A stretch of DNA of 64,000 nt from the NCBI RefSeq assembly GCF_000021725.1, contig NC_012115.1, positions 769,001 to 833,000 on the forward strand, written 5' to 3'. Source of the DNA: Nautilia profundicola AmH (lineage in GTDB: Bacteria; Campylobacterota; Campylobacteria; Campylobacterales; Nautiliaceae). The notes below the pieces were generated by a model. It did not search any database. It saw only the letters and a program-made list of their open reading frames with translations, and was not told the origin of the DNA. Shown piece by piece: positions 33,573 to 42,131 of the stretch (the first letter of the stretch is position 1; every line of letters starts with the position of its first letter). The position numbers and the translations under genes are program-made.

Positions 33573-34806
33573 TGAGTTTCCTTGCTAAATTCAATATGTT
33601 AAGATATGTTTTTGAAAATTTTGGTTTGATGTTGTTTTTATAATAATATTCAAAATCGTCAGCAAAAATCGTTGTATCGAATTTCACCCCAATCAAAGCT
33701 CCTATTTCTGTTGCAAAAGAGTATTTTAATTCATCGATTATTTCATAAATCTCTTCTTTTGAATATTTTTCATAATTTAGTATTTTGTCTCTGTAATAAA
33801 GTTTTCCCTGATTAATGTTATTATATATCATATCTTCAAGTGGATATACTTCACTTATTCCTGGGATTATTATGTGAATGGCTATAAATGGATTAGCATT
33901 ATATACTTTTATATATTCTTCATTGGTAAATACGTCCAAATCTTCAAAGTCCCATTTAACTTCTTTAAAAAGAGGCGCTTTTAAAAAATTTGTGTGTACG
34001 TCACCGCTTAAATTTACAAAATGTCTATATAAATTAAAAGAGTTTTTAATTTCTTCGATATTTTCGTTAAATCTGCCTCTTTCACGCATTTCTGTTTGCC
34101 ATAATTCAAGATATGCTTTTTGTATTGCCTTTTCCCTGTTTAGATCACAACCAAAAGAGAGAATTATTTCATCATTTTCAATAAAACTTGCAGCCATGAC
34201 AGGATATTTTCCGTTTAGGGTAGCGTCGTAAATTTGAATTTTTGCAGAATTTAAAGGGTGATTTATTTTTGGCAAAGGCAAACCGTATCGAATTACATCA
34301 AATTTTACATATCTTTCTATAATTTCAGTCTTTGCATTATAATATGCCTGATTTAAATCAAAATGAAATGCCATACCGTTACTTGCATAAAGATTTTGTA
34401 TAAGATTAACAGGGAAAAAAACTTTTTTTGCTGTAGATTTTTCTAAAAAAGGAATTGATAAAATTTCAAACTTATCGGAATTGAAATCAATTAAGTCCTC
34501 CGGTTCCATTTCATCTATTTTGTAAAACTGTTTTAATTTTTCATTTAAAAAATCTCCGCTTTTCATTTGCGGATATAAATCATTTATATAATACTCTTCA
34601 AAATAGTTTCTGTTAATTACCCTTTCGCACATTTCCCCATACGCACTTAATAATGCGTCTTTTTCAGTAGAGCCTTTACCGTAGCTTGTAAAAGAAGTGT
34701 TATAATCCGTCAACTTTGCTAAAAACACATTTTTTTCAGGATTTGTAACTGAACTTTTCAAATCCATATCAAGGGATGACAAAAAAGTATGAAGTTCTTT
34801 AATCAT
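33562..34806 (-). CDS. YcaO-domain protein
   Basis: The 414-residue protein has the YcaO ATP-binding pattern: GKGSTEKDALLSAYGEMCERV near residue 40, NGMAFHFDLNQAYYNAKTEI and IERYVKFDVI near 145, and GCDLNREKAIQKAYLELWQT near 215. YcaO proteins activate amide bonds with ATP, as in azoline formation, thioamidation, or the S12-linked role of E. coli YcaO. No proline-rich C-terminus typical of antibiotic-cluster YcaOs is present; it ends LARKLNEI. It overlaps surE by 8 bases and tcdA by 11, so the three are one operon. The substrate is unknown. Confidence 0.88.
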   Translation of the reverse strand: MIKELHTFLSSLDMDLKSSVTNPEKNVFLAKLTDYNTSFTSYGKGSTEKDALLSAYGEMCERVINRNYFEEYYINDLYPQMKSGDFLNEKLKQFYKIDEMEPEDLIDFNSDKFEILSIPFLEKSTAKKVFFPVNLIQNLYASNGMAFHFDLNQAYYNAKTEIIERYVKFDVIRYGLPLPKINHPLNSAKIQIYDATLNGKYPVMAASFIENDEIILSFGCDLNREKAIQKAYLELWQTEMRERGRFNENIEEIKNSFNLYRHFVNLSGDVHTNFLKAPLFKEVKWDFEDLDVFTNEEYIKVYNANPFIAIHIIIPGISEVYPLEDMIYNNINQGKLYYRDKILNYEKYSKEEIYEIIDELKYSFATEIGALIGVKFDTTIFADDFEYYYKNNIKPKFSKTYLNILNLARKLNEI

Positions 34807-35569
34807 TTATACTCGTTTGTAATTCTTTTAAGCTTTCATAAGCTGTAATATCCAATTTTAAAGGTGTTATAGAAATGAAACCGTTTTTTATTGCATTAAA
34901 ATCACTATTGTCCTCTTCTTTGAATTTTAGAGGATGTAGCCCGATCCAGTAATATTCCTCACCTCTTGGATTTAAGTGTTTGTGGGCATCGAATCCATAT
35001 AGCCTGTAACCGAGCTTGGTTACTTTGTATCCTTTTATTTCTTTTGTATTCGGAATGTTTACATTTAGAATCTGTCTGTGCGGGATATTTATTTTTCTTT
35101 TAAGAACTTTCTCCGTCAGATCTTTTGCAATTTTTTTTGCGTTTTCCCAGTTTACTTCAGTAGGAGGCGTGTCGTAACTTTTCAGAACCTGAGAAAAAGC
35201 GATAGACGGTATGCCGTGTATCGCTCCTTCAAAAGCACCTGCGGCGGTACCGGAATAATTGACATCCTCACCCATATTTGCTCCGTGGTTTATACCGCTT
35301 AGTACGATATCGGGCTTGTCATTTTTAAACAGTTTATCCATTGAAAGATAAACACAATCGGCCGGTGTTCCGTCATCAAGTTTGTAAAAATTTTTTTCAA
35401 TTTCTACGAAACGTAACGGCTTTGTTATGGTTAAAGAGTGTGAGCATGCGCTTTTGTGGTGTGCTGGTGCGACAATATATACTTCTCCGAGGTCTTTAAC
35501 GGCGTCTATTAAAACCTCAAGTCCTTTTGCTTCAAAAGAGTCGTCGTTAGTTATTAAAATTTTTGGCAT
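34799..35569 (-). CDS. surE: 5'/3'-nucleotidase SurE
   Basis: SurE removes phosphate from nucleoside 5'- and 3'-monophosphates and short polyphosphates. The 256-residue product starts KILITNDDSFEAKG with the metal-binding DD, and shows VVAPAHHKSACSHSLT, LDDGTPADCV and LSGINHGANMGEDVNYSGT, all family motifs. AAGGAG precedes the ATG. Its start lies only 24 bases from the ATG of a divergent unknown gene. It leads the operon with ycaO and tcdA. Confidence 0.95.
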   Translation of the reverse strand: MPKILITNDDSFEAKGLEVLIDAVKDLGEVYIVAPAHHKSACSHSLTITKPLRFVEIEKNFYKLDDGTPADCVYLSMDKLFKNDKPDIVLSGINHGANMGEDVNYSGTAAGAFEGAIHGIPSIAFSQVLKSYDTPPTEVNWENAKKIAKDLTEKVLKRKINIPHRQILNVNIPNTKEIKGYKVTKLGYRLYGFDAHKHLNPRGEEYYWIGLHPLKFKEEDNSDFNAIKNGFISITPLKLDITAYESLKELQTSIND

Positions 35570-35593
35570 AATTCTCCTTAAAAAGGGTTGTTG

Positions 35594-36100
35594 ATGTATT
35601 CAAAGTATTTACGTTCCGATATATCTTTTAAAATTTTATCAAATTACCCGTTTTATTCAGCTGAAATTGAAGAAGATTTTGAAAACTTTAAAAACAAACT
35701 ATCGGAATATGACGTGGGAGTGTGGGTAAATGCAGAATTGAGAATTGAGAATGTAGAATTGAGAATTACTGATTTAAAAATTTTCAACTCATTAGGTGAG
35801 GAGCTTAGCTGGGAAGATGTTGTGCTAAATTATATGAAAGCACTAAATACGTTTATGAGAGAGCAGATAGGAGTATGTATAAACAAAAACATTCCGAGAA
35901 CCATTGACAACGAGCTTACCTATTTGATTATACAGAGAAAAGATAAAAAAGAGTTTAGTGATATGTTTTTTGTAGCTGTTGACGGTGAGGTTATTTTTCC
36001 TATGATTAACAAAAACTTCGATGTAAACCTTGCTTTAATAAAACTTGCGGAGTGGAAAAACCGCGCCGGGATGAAAAATTTGATAAAATTTCAATATTAA
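35594..36100 (+). CDS. Protein of unknown function
   Basis: The 168-residue product from ATG 35594 (AAAAGGG six bases before) has no signal peptide or membrane span. It is a mixed alpha/beta sequence with WEDVVLNYMKALNTFMREQI in the centre and FFVAVDGEVIFPMINKNF near the end. Residues 47-59 (about AELRIENVELRIT) are encoded by a heptamer array and look like an insertion. Upstream TTG codons at 35588 and 35591 are possible starts. The gene is divergent from surE. No family recognised. Confidence 0.7.
   Translation: MYSKYLRSDISFKILSNYPFYSAEIEEDFENFKNKLSEYDVGVWVNAELRIENVELRITDLKIFNSLGEELSWEDVVLNYMKALNTFMREQIGVCINKNIPRTIDNELTYLIIQRKDKKEFSDMFFVAVDGEVIFPMINKNFDVNLALIKLAEWKNRAGMKNLIKFQY
35736..35770 (+). 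repeat. Five tandem heptamers, AATTGAG type, inside a gene
   Basis: The units are AATTGAG, AATTGAG, AATGTAG, AATTGAG and AATTACT, in register over 35 bases. The unit type is the same as at 23081-23115. Three units make 21 bases, so arrays can sit in frame: here they encode ELRIENVELRI. A degenerate third and fifth unit suggest age. Confidence 0.65.
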
Positions 36101-36119
36101 TTTATCATAAAGGATGAAT

Positions 36120-36809
36120 ATGGCAAAACTTGTACTTGTTAGACATGGAAAAAGCGAATGGAATAAACAAAACAGATTCACAGGGTGGGTTGATGTTGAT
36201 TTGGCACCTGAAGGGATAGAAGAAGCGAAAAAAGCAGGACAAAAATTGAAAGAAGCAGGTTTTTGTTTTGATATATGTTTTTCTTCATATTTAAAAAGAG
36301 CTATCAAAACGGGAATTATAATTCTTGAGGAACTTGACTTACTGTTTATAGACCATCTTAAAGACTGGAGATTTAACGAAAGACATTACGGAGCTCTTAC
36401 AGGGCTTAATAAAGACGAAGTTAAAGCCGAAGTTGGTGAAGAAAAATTTCTTCTTTACAGAAGAAGTTACGATGTGCCGCCTCCGCCGCTGAGCGAAGAT
36501 GACAAAAGACATCCGAGATTCGACCCTCATTATAAAAATTTTCCGGTTGAATTATTGCCTAACACTGAAAGTTTAAAAGACAATCAGATAAGAGCAATGG
36601 CGGCTTTTCATGAAAGAGTGGCACCTTTACTTGTAGAAGGAAAAGACGTGCTTATTACTGCTCACGGTAATACAATCAGAGGTATGGTAAAAGAACTTGA
36701 CGGAATTAGTGACGAAGATATTCCAAAATTTGAAATCGCTACTGGGATTCCAAGGGTTTATGAGTTTGATGAAGCTTTACATATCAAAAACGTATATAAT
36801 ATAGACTAA
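36120..36809 (+). CDS. gpmA: 2,3-bisphosphoglycerate-dependent phosphoglycerate mutase
   Basis: GpmA interconverts 3- and 2-phosphoglycerate in glycolysis and gluconeogenesis. The 229-residue product has the phospho-acceptor LVRHGKSEWN (His9), NERHYGALTG with the acid, and the second histidine in ITAHGNTIRG. The ATG at 36120 has AAAGGA six bases upstream; the ATG at 36114 overlaps that site. The long insert SLKDNQIRAMAAFHERV fits the cofactor-dependent class. It ends in a strong terminator and is monocistronic by context. Confidence 0.95.
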   Translation: MAKLVLVRHGKSEWNKQNRFTGWVDVDLAPEGIEEAKKAGQKLKEAGFCFDICFSSYLKRAIKTGIIILEELDLLFIDHLKDWRFNERHYGALTGLNKDEVKAEVGEEKFLLYRRSYDVPPPPLSEDDKRHPRFDPHYKNFPVELLPNTESLKDNQIRAMAAFHERVAPLLVEGKDVLITAHGNTIRGMVKELDGISDEDIPKFEIATGIPRVYEFDEALHIKNVYNID

Positions 36810-36827
36810 GATCTTTCAGATCTTTTT
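36808..36827 (+). terminator. Intrinsic terminator of gpmA
   Basis: AAGATCT-TTC-AGATCTT forms a 7-bp stem with a 3-base loop, followed by T residues. It overlaps the gpmA stop codon and ends next to the stop of the convergent fetB-like gene. Confidence 0.75.
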
Positions 36828-37547
36828 CTATAACGATTTATTCTCTCTAATAAAAAACAAACTTCCAAACAGCGCACTGAAAAGATTTATACTTACAAGC
36901 ATATAAATAATAACTATCTGATAACTGACTGCTTTAAGAGGATCGGCTCCCGCTAAAAGCATACCGGTGGTAATTCCGGGAATTGCTACAACACCAATTG
37001 TCTGAAGCATGTTGTTTACAGGTATAAGTGCGGCTTTAATAGCCTGACGCTGCATAATTTTGAAAGCTTCTTTAACACTTGCACCAATTGCTACAAATGC
37101 TTCAATAAGCTCTTTTTGAAGTTCAAGTTCACGTCTTATTCTTTCGATTGTGAGTGTATAGGTATTTAATGAGTTTCCTATAATCATACCTGCAATAGGA
37201 ATAAACTCGTTTGGTTTTAGAGAAATTATATTTAATATTATCAAAGTTGAAAGAATAATGACTGTACTTAATGTCAGAGAATAAAAAGCCGCTTTAAAAC
37301 TGAATTTACTCCTTTTTTGAGCAATATATGCAGAGTATAACAGCATAAGTAATACGATAGGAATATAAAAAATAGGATTTTTTATTTTAAAAATAAATCC
37401 TAAAACAAAGCCAAGAGCAGTTAATTGTAAAAACGCCCTCAAGGAATTAATAAAAAGTTCTTTTTCTATACCTATTTTGAATTTGTAAGAAATTATAAGT
37501 GGAATTAAAACCAATATGAAACTAAATGCTATTAAATCAAACTGCAT
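36828..37547 (-). CDS. FetB/YbbM-like membrane permease
   Basis: The 239-residue protein has about seven hydrophobic spans and matches the FetB (UPF0014) permease family: AFLQLTALGFVLGFIF near residue 38, IIGNSLNTYTLTIERIRREL near 130-150, and QTIGVVAIPGITTGMLLAGA near 180. E. coli FetAB is an ABC exporter linked to iron. No FetA ATPase gene is adjacent. The start at 37547 follows AAGGAAATTG, better than the longer form from 37574. hisD is divergent 70 bases away. Confidence 0.83.
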   Translation of the reverse strand: MQFDLIAFSFILVLIPLIISYKFKIGIEKELFINSLRAFLQLTALGFVLGFIFKIKNPIFYIPIVLLMLLYSAYIAQKRSKFSFKAAFYSLTLSTVIILSTLIILNIISLKPNEFIPIAGMIIGNSLNTYTLTIERIRRELELQKELIEAFVAIGASVKEAFKIMQRQAIKAALIPVNNMLQTIGVVAIPGITTGMLLAGADPLKAVSYQIVIIYMLVSINLFSALFGSLFFIRENKSL

Positions 37548-37588
37548 CAATTTCCTTTTTTCGAATTTTAACATTTATAAGATTAATT

Positions 37589-37597
37589 TGGTACAAT
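37589..37597 (+). promoter_or_regulatory. Extended -10 promoter before hisD
   Basis: TGGTACAAT lies 20 bases upstream of the hisD ATG. On the opposite strand a TGTTAAAAT-like element nearby could serve the fetB-like gene. Confidence 0.5.
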
Positions 37598-37617
37598 TTC
37601 TTAAAAAAAGGGAAGTT

Positions 37618-38907
37618 ATGAAAATTATCAAAACCACTTCTTCCGAATTCCAAAATGAATTTAATGAAATCCTTTCTCGTGGTAAAATGGATATAGAGAA
37701 TGTAGAGGGAATTGTTAAAAACATCATTAACGAAGTGAAAAATGAAGGTAATGAGGCTCTTTTCAGACATATTTCAAAATTTGACAAATGGGAACCTAAG
37801 ACAGATAAAGATTTAGAAATTTCTAAAGACGAAATGAAAAAAGCATATGAAAATCTTGATGAAAAACTGAAAAAAGCACTTCATTTAGCTTATGACAGGA
37901 TTAAAGCATATCATGAAAAACAACTTCCTAAAACATGGCTAACTTTTGAAGATAACGGTACTATTTTAGGTCAAAAAGTTACTCCGGTAGACAGTGCCGG
38001 AGTATATGTGCCTGGAGGCAAAGCATTTTATCCGAGCAGTCTTTTAATGAATGTTATTCCTGCCATAGTTGCTGGAGTTAAAGAGATAGTAGTAACAACT
38101 CCTGTTATTGAAAATAAACCTAATGAGCTGTTACTTGCGGCATTATATATATGCGGAATGCCTAAAACATTTAAAGTGGGAGGTGCAAGCGCTATTGCTG
38201 CTATGGCTTACGGAACTGAAAACATTCCCAAAGTCGATGTTATTACCGGACCTGGTAATATTTTTGTAGCAACCGCAAAAAAACTTGTTTACGGTGAAGT
38301 GAATATCGATATGATTGCCGGTCCAAGTGAAATAGGTATAATTGCAGATAACACCGCAAAACCGAATTATATGGCAATAGATCTTTTGTCTCAAGCTGAA
38401 CATGATGAAATGGCAAGTTCGATTCTTATTACTGATTCTGAAGATTTAGCTTATAAAACAAGAGAAGAAGTTTATAGATTTTTAGAAGAACTTGAAAGAA
38501 AAGAGATTGCTGGAAAATCTATTGAAGAAAGAGGCGCTATAATAATTACGAAATCAATTGACGAGGCAATTGAACTAATGAATGAAATTGCACCGGAACA
38601 TTTGGAAATCGTTACGGCAAATCCTTTTGATTTACTTCCGAAAATCAAACATGCAGGAGCTATTTTCCTTGGAGAAAATACTCCTGAGCCTATTGGTGAT
38701 TATATTGCCGGACCGAATCATACCCTTCCGACTGGTGGAACAGCAAAATTTTATTCACCTCTAAATGTTGAAATATTTATGAAAAAATCTTCAATTATTT
38801 CATTTAGTAAAGAAGCTATAAAACAGATGGGTGAAGACTGTGCTATTCTTGCGCATACCGAAGGGCTTACCGCTCATGAAAAATCAGTGCTTGAAAGACT
38901 TAAATAA
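37618..38907 (+). CDS. hisD: Histidinol dehydrogenase
   Basis: HisD performs the last two oxidations of histidine synthesis, using zinc and NAD. The 429-residue protein shows VTPVDSAGVYVPGGKAFYPS near residue 120, GGASAIAAMAYG, VDVITGPGNIFVATAKK near 205, LLSQAEHDEMASS with zinc ligands, and NHTLPTGGTAKFYSPL near the end. The ATG at 37618 follows AAGGGAAG. The frame is open further upstream, but that part overlaps the divergent permease gene. Other his genes are not in the window. A small membrane-protein gene starts directly after the stop. Confidence 0.96.
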   Translation: MKIIKTTSSEFQNEFNEILSRGKMDIENVEGIVKNIINEVKNEGNEALFRHISKFDKWEPKTDKDLEISKDEMKKAYENLDEKLKKALHLAYDRIKAYHEKQLPKTWLTFEDNGTILGQKVTPVDSAGVYVPGGKAFYPSSLLMNVIPAIVAGVKEIVVTTPVIENKPNELLLAALYICGMPKTFKVGGASAIAAMAYGTENIPKVDVITGPGNIFVATAKKLVYGEVNIDMIAGPSEIGIIADNTAKPNYMAIDLLSQAEHDEMASSILITDSEDLAYKTREEVYRFLEELERKEIAGKSIEERGAIIITKSIDEAIELMNEIAPEHLEIVTANPFDLLPKIKHAGAIFLGENTPEPIGDYIAGPNHTLPTGGTAKFYSPLNVEIFMKKSSIISFSKEAIKQMGEDCAILAHTEGLTAHEKSVLERLK

Positions 38908-39354
38908 TTGAAAGAGAAAATATTATCCTTTTTTTCTTTCTTAAGCGATACCGTATGGGATCTTTCTCCCAATTCTCCTCTTGCTTTTATAATATATTTG
39001 ATATTAATTACCGTTATTTGTCTTTTTTTTATTTTTTATTTTGCAAGAAAATCTAAAAACAACAATACTAACAAATCTCAAAAACATCACAAATTGACAC
39101 TTGATGATCTCATAGATATAGCGGACAACCCTAAATCAAATACGGCGGATCTGCTTTCGGCTTTAATGTTATTTAACGAAAAATTTGTTGTTGCCCAGGA
39201 TAAAGAAAAATCTATGCTGTTTTTTGAAAAGATTTTAAATCATAAACATAGACATAAAAAACTTTTTGATTATTTCCACGGCAGTATCCTTCCGAAAAAC
39301 ATTACATATAAAGATGAACTTGATACATTGGAAAAAAAAGCGTTAAATAAATGA
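38908..39354 (+). CDS. Single-span membrane protein of unknown function
   Basis: The 148-residue product starts with TTG directly after the hisD stop. It has one membrane span (about residues 24-46), then a basic linker and a soluble helical domain (LTLDDLIDIADNPKSNTADL and NEKFVVAQDKEKSMLFFEKI). Proteins of this plan are, as I recall, common in Campylobacterota, but I cannot name a family. It is translationally coupled to hisD by abutting codons. Confidence 0.72.
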   Translation: MKEKILSFFSFLSDTVWDLSPNSPLAFIIYLILITVICLFFIFYFARKSKNNNTNKSQKHHKLTLDDLIDIADNPKSNTADLLSALMLFNEKFVVAQDKEKSMLFFEKILNHKHRHKKLFDYFHGSILPKNITYKDELDTLEKKALNK

Positions 39355-39409
39355 AAGATAATTAATTTTAACAAAATACAAGTATTGGTGACAGACACTA
39401 ATGTAGGGA

Positions 39410-39439
39410 AACAAAAGAAATAGAGATTAAACTCTATCT
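39410..39439 (-). terminator. Intrinsic terminator of rpsO
   Basis: On the minus strand ATAGAG-TTTAAT-CTCTAT forms a 6-bp stem (8 with a G-U pair), followed by TTTCTTTTGTTT. The stop codon of rpsO is in the loop. It lies in the 72-base gap between two convergent genes. Confidence 0.7.
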
Positions 39440-39702
39440 CTTAAGTTTAATGCAGTAATCACTTCAAGATATTTGTCGTGATCTTTTCTTTTAAGGTATC
39501 TCATAAGTCTTTTTCTTTGACCTACAAGCTTTAATAGACCAAGTCTGCTTGAGTGATCGTGTTTATGTTGTTGTAAATGTTCGTTGATTTCATTGATTCT
39601 TTCAGTCAATAACGCGATTTGAACCGCTGGACTTCCAGTATCTTTTTCATCATTTCCGAATTTAGCGATAATTTCTCTTTTTTTCGCCGAATCCAAAGCC
39701 AT
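39427..39702 (-). CDS. rpsO: 30S ribosomal protein S15
   Basis: S15 binds the central domain of 16S rRNA early in 30S assembly. The 91-residue length is typical, and [58 protein letters not shown] and [10 protein letters not shown] match the family closely. A strong AGGAGG lies six bases before the ATG. The upstream 120 bases hold an imperfect inverted repeat (TTTCAATT/AATTGAAA) that might be a leader structure; S15 is known to repress its own mRNA in other bacteria. It is monocistronic here. Confidence 0.97.
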   Translation of the reverse strand: MALDSAKKREIIAKFGNDEKDTGSPAVQIALLTERINEINEHLQQHKHDHSSRLGLLKLVGQRKRLMRYLKRKDHDKYLEVITALNLRDRV

Positions 39703-39787
39703 GTTAGCCTCCTGATTGGTAAATTTTCAATTTTCATTGAATTGAAATGAAAGTATATCTCTTTTTATAAAAAAAAGCAAATTTATA

Positions 39788-39793
39788 TATAAT
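39788..39793 (+). promoter_or_regulatory. -10 box before the sensor kinase gene
   Basis: TATAAT lies 30 bases upstream of the kinase ATG and follows an A/T-rich tract. An AAAAAAAGGAA ribosome site comes after it. The match is only to the hexamer. Confidence 0.4.
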
Positions 39794-39823
39794 TATGAAG
39801 TTGATATAAAAAAAGGAATTATT

Positions 39824-41674
39824 ATGAGATTTATATTATTAGTTATTTGGTTCAGTGTAGTTTTATTTGCTAAAAATATTTTGATATTAAATTCATATTC
39901 TATACAGTTGGCTTGGACGAAAGGAGAGCTTGAAGGTGTGTTGCATGTGTTAAAGGATAACAAAGATCTAAAAAAATACATTGAATTTATGGATACTAAA
40001 ATATTCAGACCGACTCCGATGAGAATGTATAACTATTACTATTATTTAAAAAACAAATATAAAAATATAGATTTCGATATTATTATCACTACTGATGACA
40101 ATGCTCTTAATTTTGTTAGAAAATATAAAGATTTTCCTTTATTCAAAAAAGCAAAAGTATTTTTCTGTGGAGTTAACAACCTTTCTTTAGTGCAAAAATT
40201 AGACAAAAAAATTTATACGGGAGTGTTTGAAAAAAAAGAACCGATGGAAAACTTGAAATTTGCAAAAAAAATCAAAAAAGATTTAAAATATGTATATATA
40301 GTTTCAGACGCTTCAACATCCGGAACATTGGTGGTAAAGCAGTATTTAGATGCATTTAAAGGTATTAAAAACATTAAATTTATAGTATTAAATAAAAAAG
40401 ACTTAAATACCGTATTGGATAAACTTAAAGATTACAAAAAAAATTCCGTAATGATGCTTTTGACACCTTCGAGCTATTATTTGAATGATAAACATGTAAA
40501 CTATATCGTGGCGTCACAAATGATTTCCAAAATTTATAATGACCCTATGATCGTGCATACAGATATTTTTGTAAATATTCCAAAAACGAATATAGTTGGC
40601 GGTAAAGTGACTGATGCACTTTCTCAAGGGGAAGAGGTAGGTCAAAAGGTGTTAGAGTACATAAAAGGTACACCGGTGGAAAAGATACCTTATACGTTTG
40701 AAAAAGCAAATAAAATGTATTTAAATGTAAAAAATTTAGAAAAATTCGGAATAAACGCTTATGAGCTTGGATATAAAAACGCAATATACGTAAATAAACC
40801 GACAACGTTCTGGGAACTTTATAAAGAATGGATTGTTTCATTCAGTGCGGTTGTTGCTGTTATTTTAGTGTTTTTAGTTGTATTGGCGTTTAAAAACAGA
40901 GAGCTTAGAAATTACAATCAAAAAATCAAAGAGCTTAATCAATCATTGGAAGACAGGGTAAAAAAAGCTGTTGAAGAGATATCCAAAAAAGACCAGCTTT
41001 TGGCACATCAAACAAGACTTGCTGCGATGGGTGAGATGATCGGAGCTATTGCGCATCAGTGGAGACAGCCACTAAACACCCTGGCAATAAATATTCAATT
41101 GCTACCTGAATACGTGGAGGAACATGGTTGTGACGAAGAAACGTTAGAAAAGTTTGTTGAAAAAAACATGGATACGATCTTTTTTATGAGCTCGACAATT
41201 GATGATTTTAGAAATTTTTTCAGAGACGATAATAAAAAAACTTTATTCAGCATAAAAAATGCATTGGAAGATACATTAAAATTAATTAACGAACAACTTA
41301 AATCGAAAAATATTAATGTCAAAATAAAAGGGGATGATTTCGAAATATACGGAAGTAAAACTCAATTTCAGCAAGTATTGCTTAATTTAATTTCAAATTC
41401 AAAAGATGCAATTGAAGAAAACAAAATCGAAGAAGGTGAAATTTTAATAGAAATCGATTCTAAAAATAAAAAAGTCTCCATTACCGACAACGGCGGAGGT
41501 ATCGACGAAAAAATTATATATAAAATTTTTGAACCGTATTTTACAACGAAAGATCTTAAAGGCAGCGGAATAGGGCTTTATATGTCAAAAACAATTATTG
41601 AAAAATATTTTAACGGTAAACTTGAAGCTACTAACGTAAAAAACGGTGCAAAATTTACAATTTCCTTTAACTAA
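39824..41674 (+). CDS. Sensor histidine kinase with a periplasmic binding-protein domain
   Basis: The 616-residue protein has a signal sequence (residues 1-16), a periplasmic ABC-type substrate-binding domain (about 18-320, with ILILNSYSIQLAWTKGEL at its start), a membrane span near 337-358, a coiled coil, and a kinase core. The phospho-acceptor is His411 in AIAHQWRQPLNTLA; the N box NLISNSKDAIEE and G boxes DNGGGI and GSGIGLYMSKTI complete it. The periplasmic part resembles family members that bind small solutes. No response regulator gene is adjacent. The Rrf2 gene starts 41 bases later. Confidence 0.9.
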   Translation: MRFILLVIWFSVVLFAKNILILNSYSIQLAWTKGELEGVLHVLKDNKDLKKYIEFMDTKIFRPTPMRMYNYYYYLKNKYKNIDFDIIITTDDNALNFVRKYKDFPLFKKAKVFFCGVNNLSLVQKLDKKIYTGVFEKKEPMENLKFAKKIKKDLKYVYIVSDASTSGTLVVKQYLDAFKGIKNIKFIVLNKKDLNTVLDKLKDYKKNSVMMLLTPSSYYLNDKHVNYIVASQMISKIYNDPMIVHTDIFVNIPKTNIVGGKVTDALSQGEEVGQKVLEYIKGTPVEKIPYTFEKANKMYLNVKNLEKFGINAYELGYKNAIYVNKPTTFWELYKEWIVSFSAVVAVILVFLVVLAFKNRELRNYNQKIKELNQSLEDRVKKAVEEISKKDQLLAHQTRLAAMGEMIGAIAHQWRQPLNTLAINIQLLPEYVEEHGCDEETLEKFVEKNMDTIFFMSSTIDDFRNFFRDDNKKTLFSIKNALEDTLKLINEQLKSKNINVKIKGDDFEIYGSKTQFQQVLLNLISNSKDAIEENKIEEGEILIEIDSKNKKVSITDNGGGIDEKIIYKIFEPYFTTKDLKGSGIGLYMSKTIIEKYFNGKLEATNVKNGAKFTISFN

Positions 41675-41714
41675 AAAGGATAATTTGTGTATAATTTTAC
41701 AAAAAGGATTTAAG

Positions 41715-42131
41715 TTGCTGTTTACAAAATCGACCGCTTATACTTTACATGCATTAGTTGAACTTTCTAAATTTGATAAACCGGTAGATGTGACACATTT
41801 AGCGGAAATAACTGAACTGCCTAAACCGTTTTTGGCAAAACTGCTGCAAACACTTTCAAGAAAAGGATTCGTAAAGTCTTTTAAAGGAATACATGGAGGC
41901 TTTATTCTTTCCAAAGAGCCGAAAGATATCAAAATCATTGATATTTTCAGAGTAATGGAAGATAAAAACTCACTTGTGTTTTATTGTTCGAGTGATCCTG
42001 ATGACTGTATGAGAGGAAGAGCAAATATATGTTCAATAAGACCTTTTTTTGCATTTTTGGAAGAAGAGTTTTTAAAAATAGTTCAAAACTACACATTAGA
42101 AGATGTTATAAGGATGAAATCTGGTAAATAA
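41715..42131 (+). CDS. Rrf2-family transcriptional regulator with three cysteines
   Basis: The 138-residue product is an Rrf2 winged-helix protein: TKSTAYTLHALVELSKF, AEITELPKPFLAKLLQTLSR and KGFVKSFKGIHGGFILSK. The loop has three cysteines, C-SSDPDD-C-MRGRANI-C (near residues 94-109), as in Fe-S binding members such as IscR and NsrR, so it may sense iron-sulfur status, oxygen or NO. The start TTG at 41715 has AAAGGAT six bases upstream; a longer frame from 41646 overlaps the kinase gene and has an unusual N-terminus. FlhA begins inside its end. Confidence 0.86.
   Translation: MLFTKSTAYTLHALVELSKFDKPVDVTHLAEITELPKPFLAKLLQTLSRKGFVKSFKGIHGGFILSKEPKDIKIIDIFRVMEDKNSLVFYCSSDPDDCMRGRANICSIRPFFAFLEEEFLKIVQNYTLEDVIRMKSGK

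Noticed and set aside
32946-35569. A thiazole/oxazole peptide (TOMM) biosynthesis cluster
   Set aside because: YcaO and an E1-like gene are present, but no precursor peptide, dehydrogenase or transporter is seen, and the E1-like gene matches TcdA well.
37516-37617. N-terminal extension of hisD from ATG 37516
   Set aside because: It overlaps the divergent permease gene and the hisD promoter; ATG 37618 has a ribosome site and gives the normal HisD start.
41646-41714. Longer Rrf2 frame starting in the kinase gene
   Set aside because: The extra 23 residues do not fit an Rrf2 N-terminus, while TTG 41715 has a good ribosome site.
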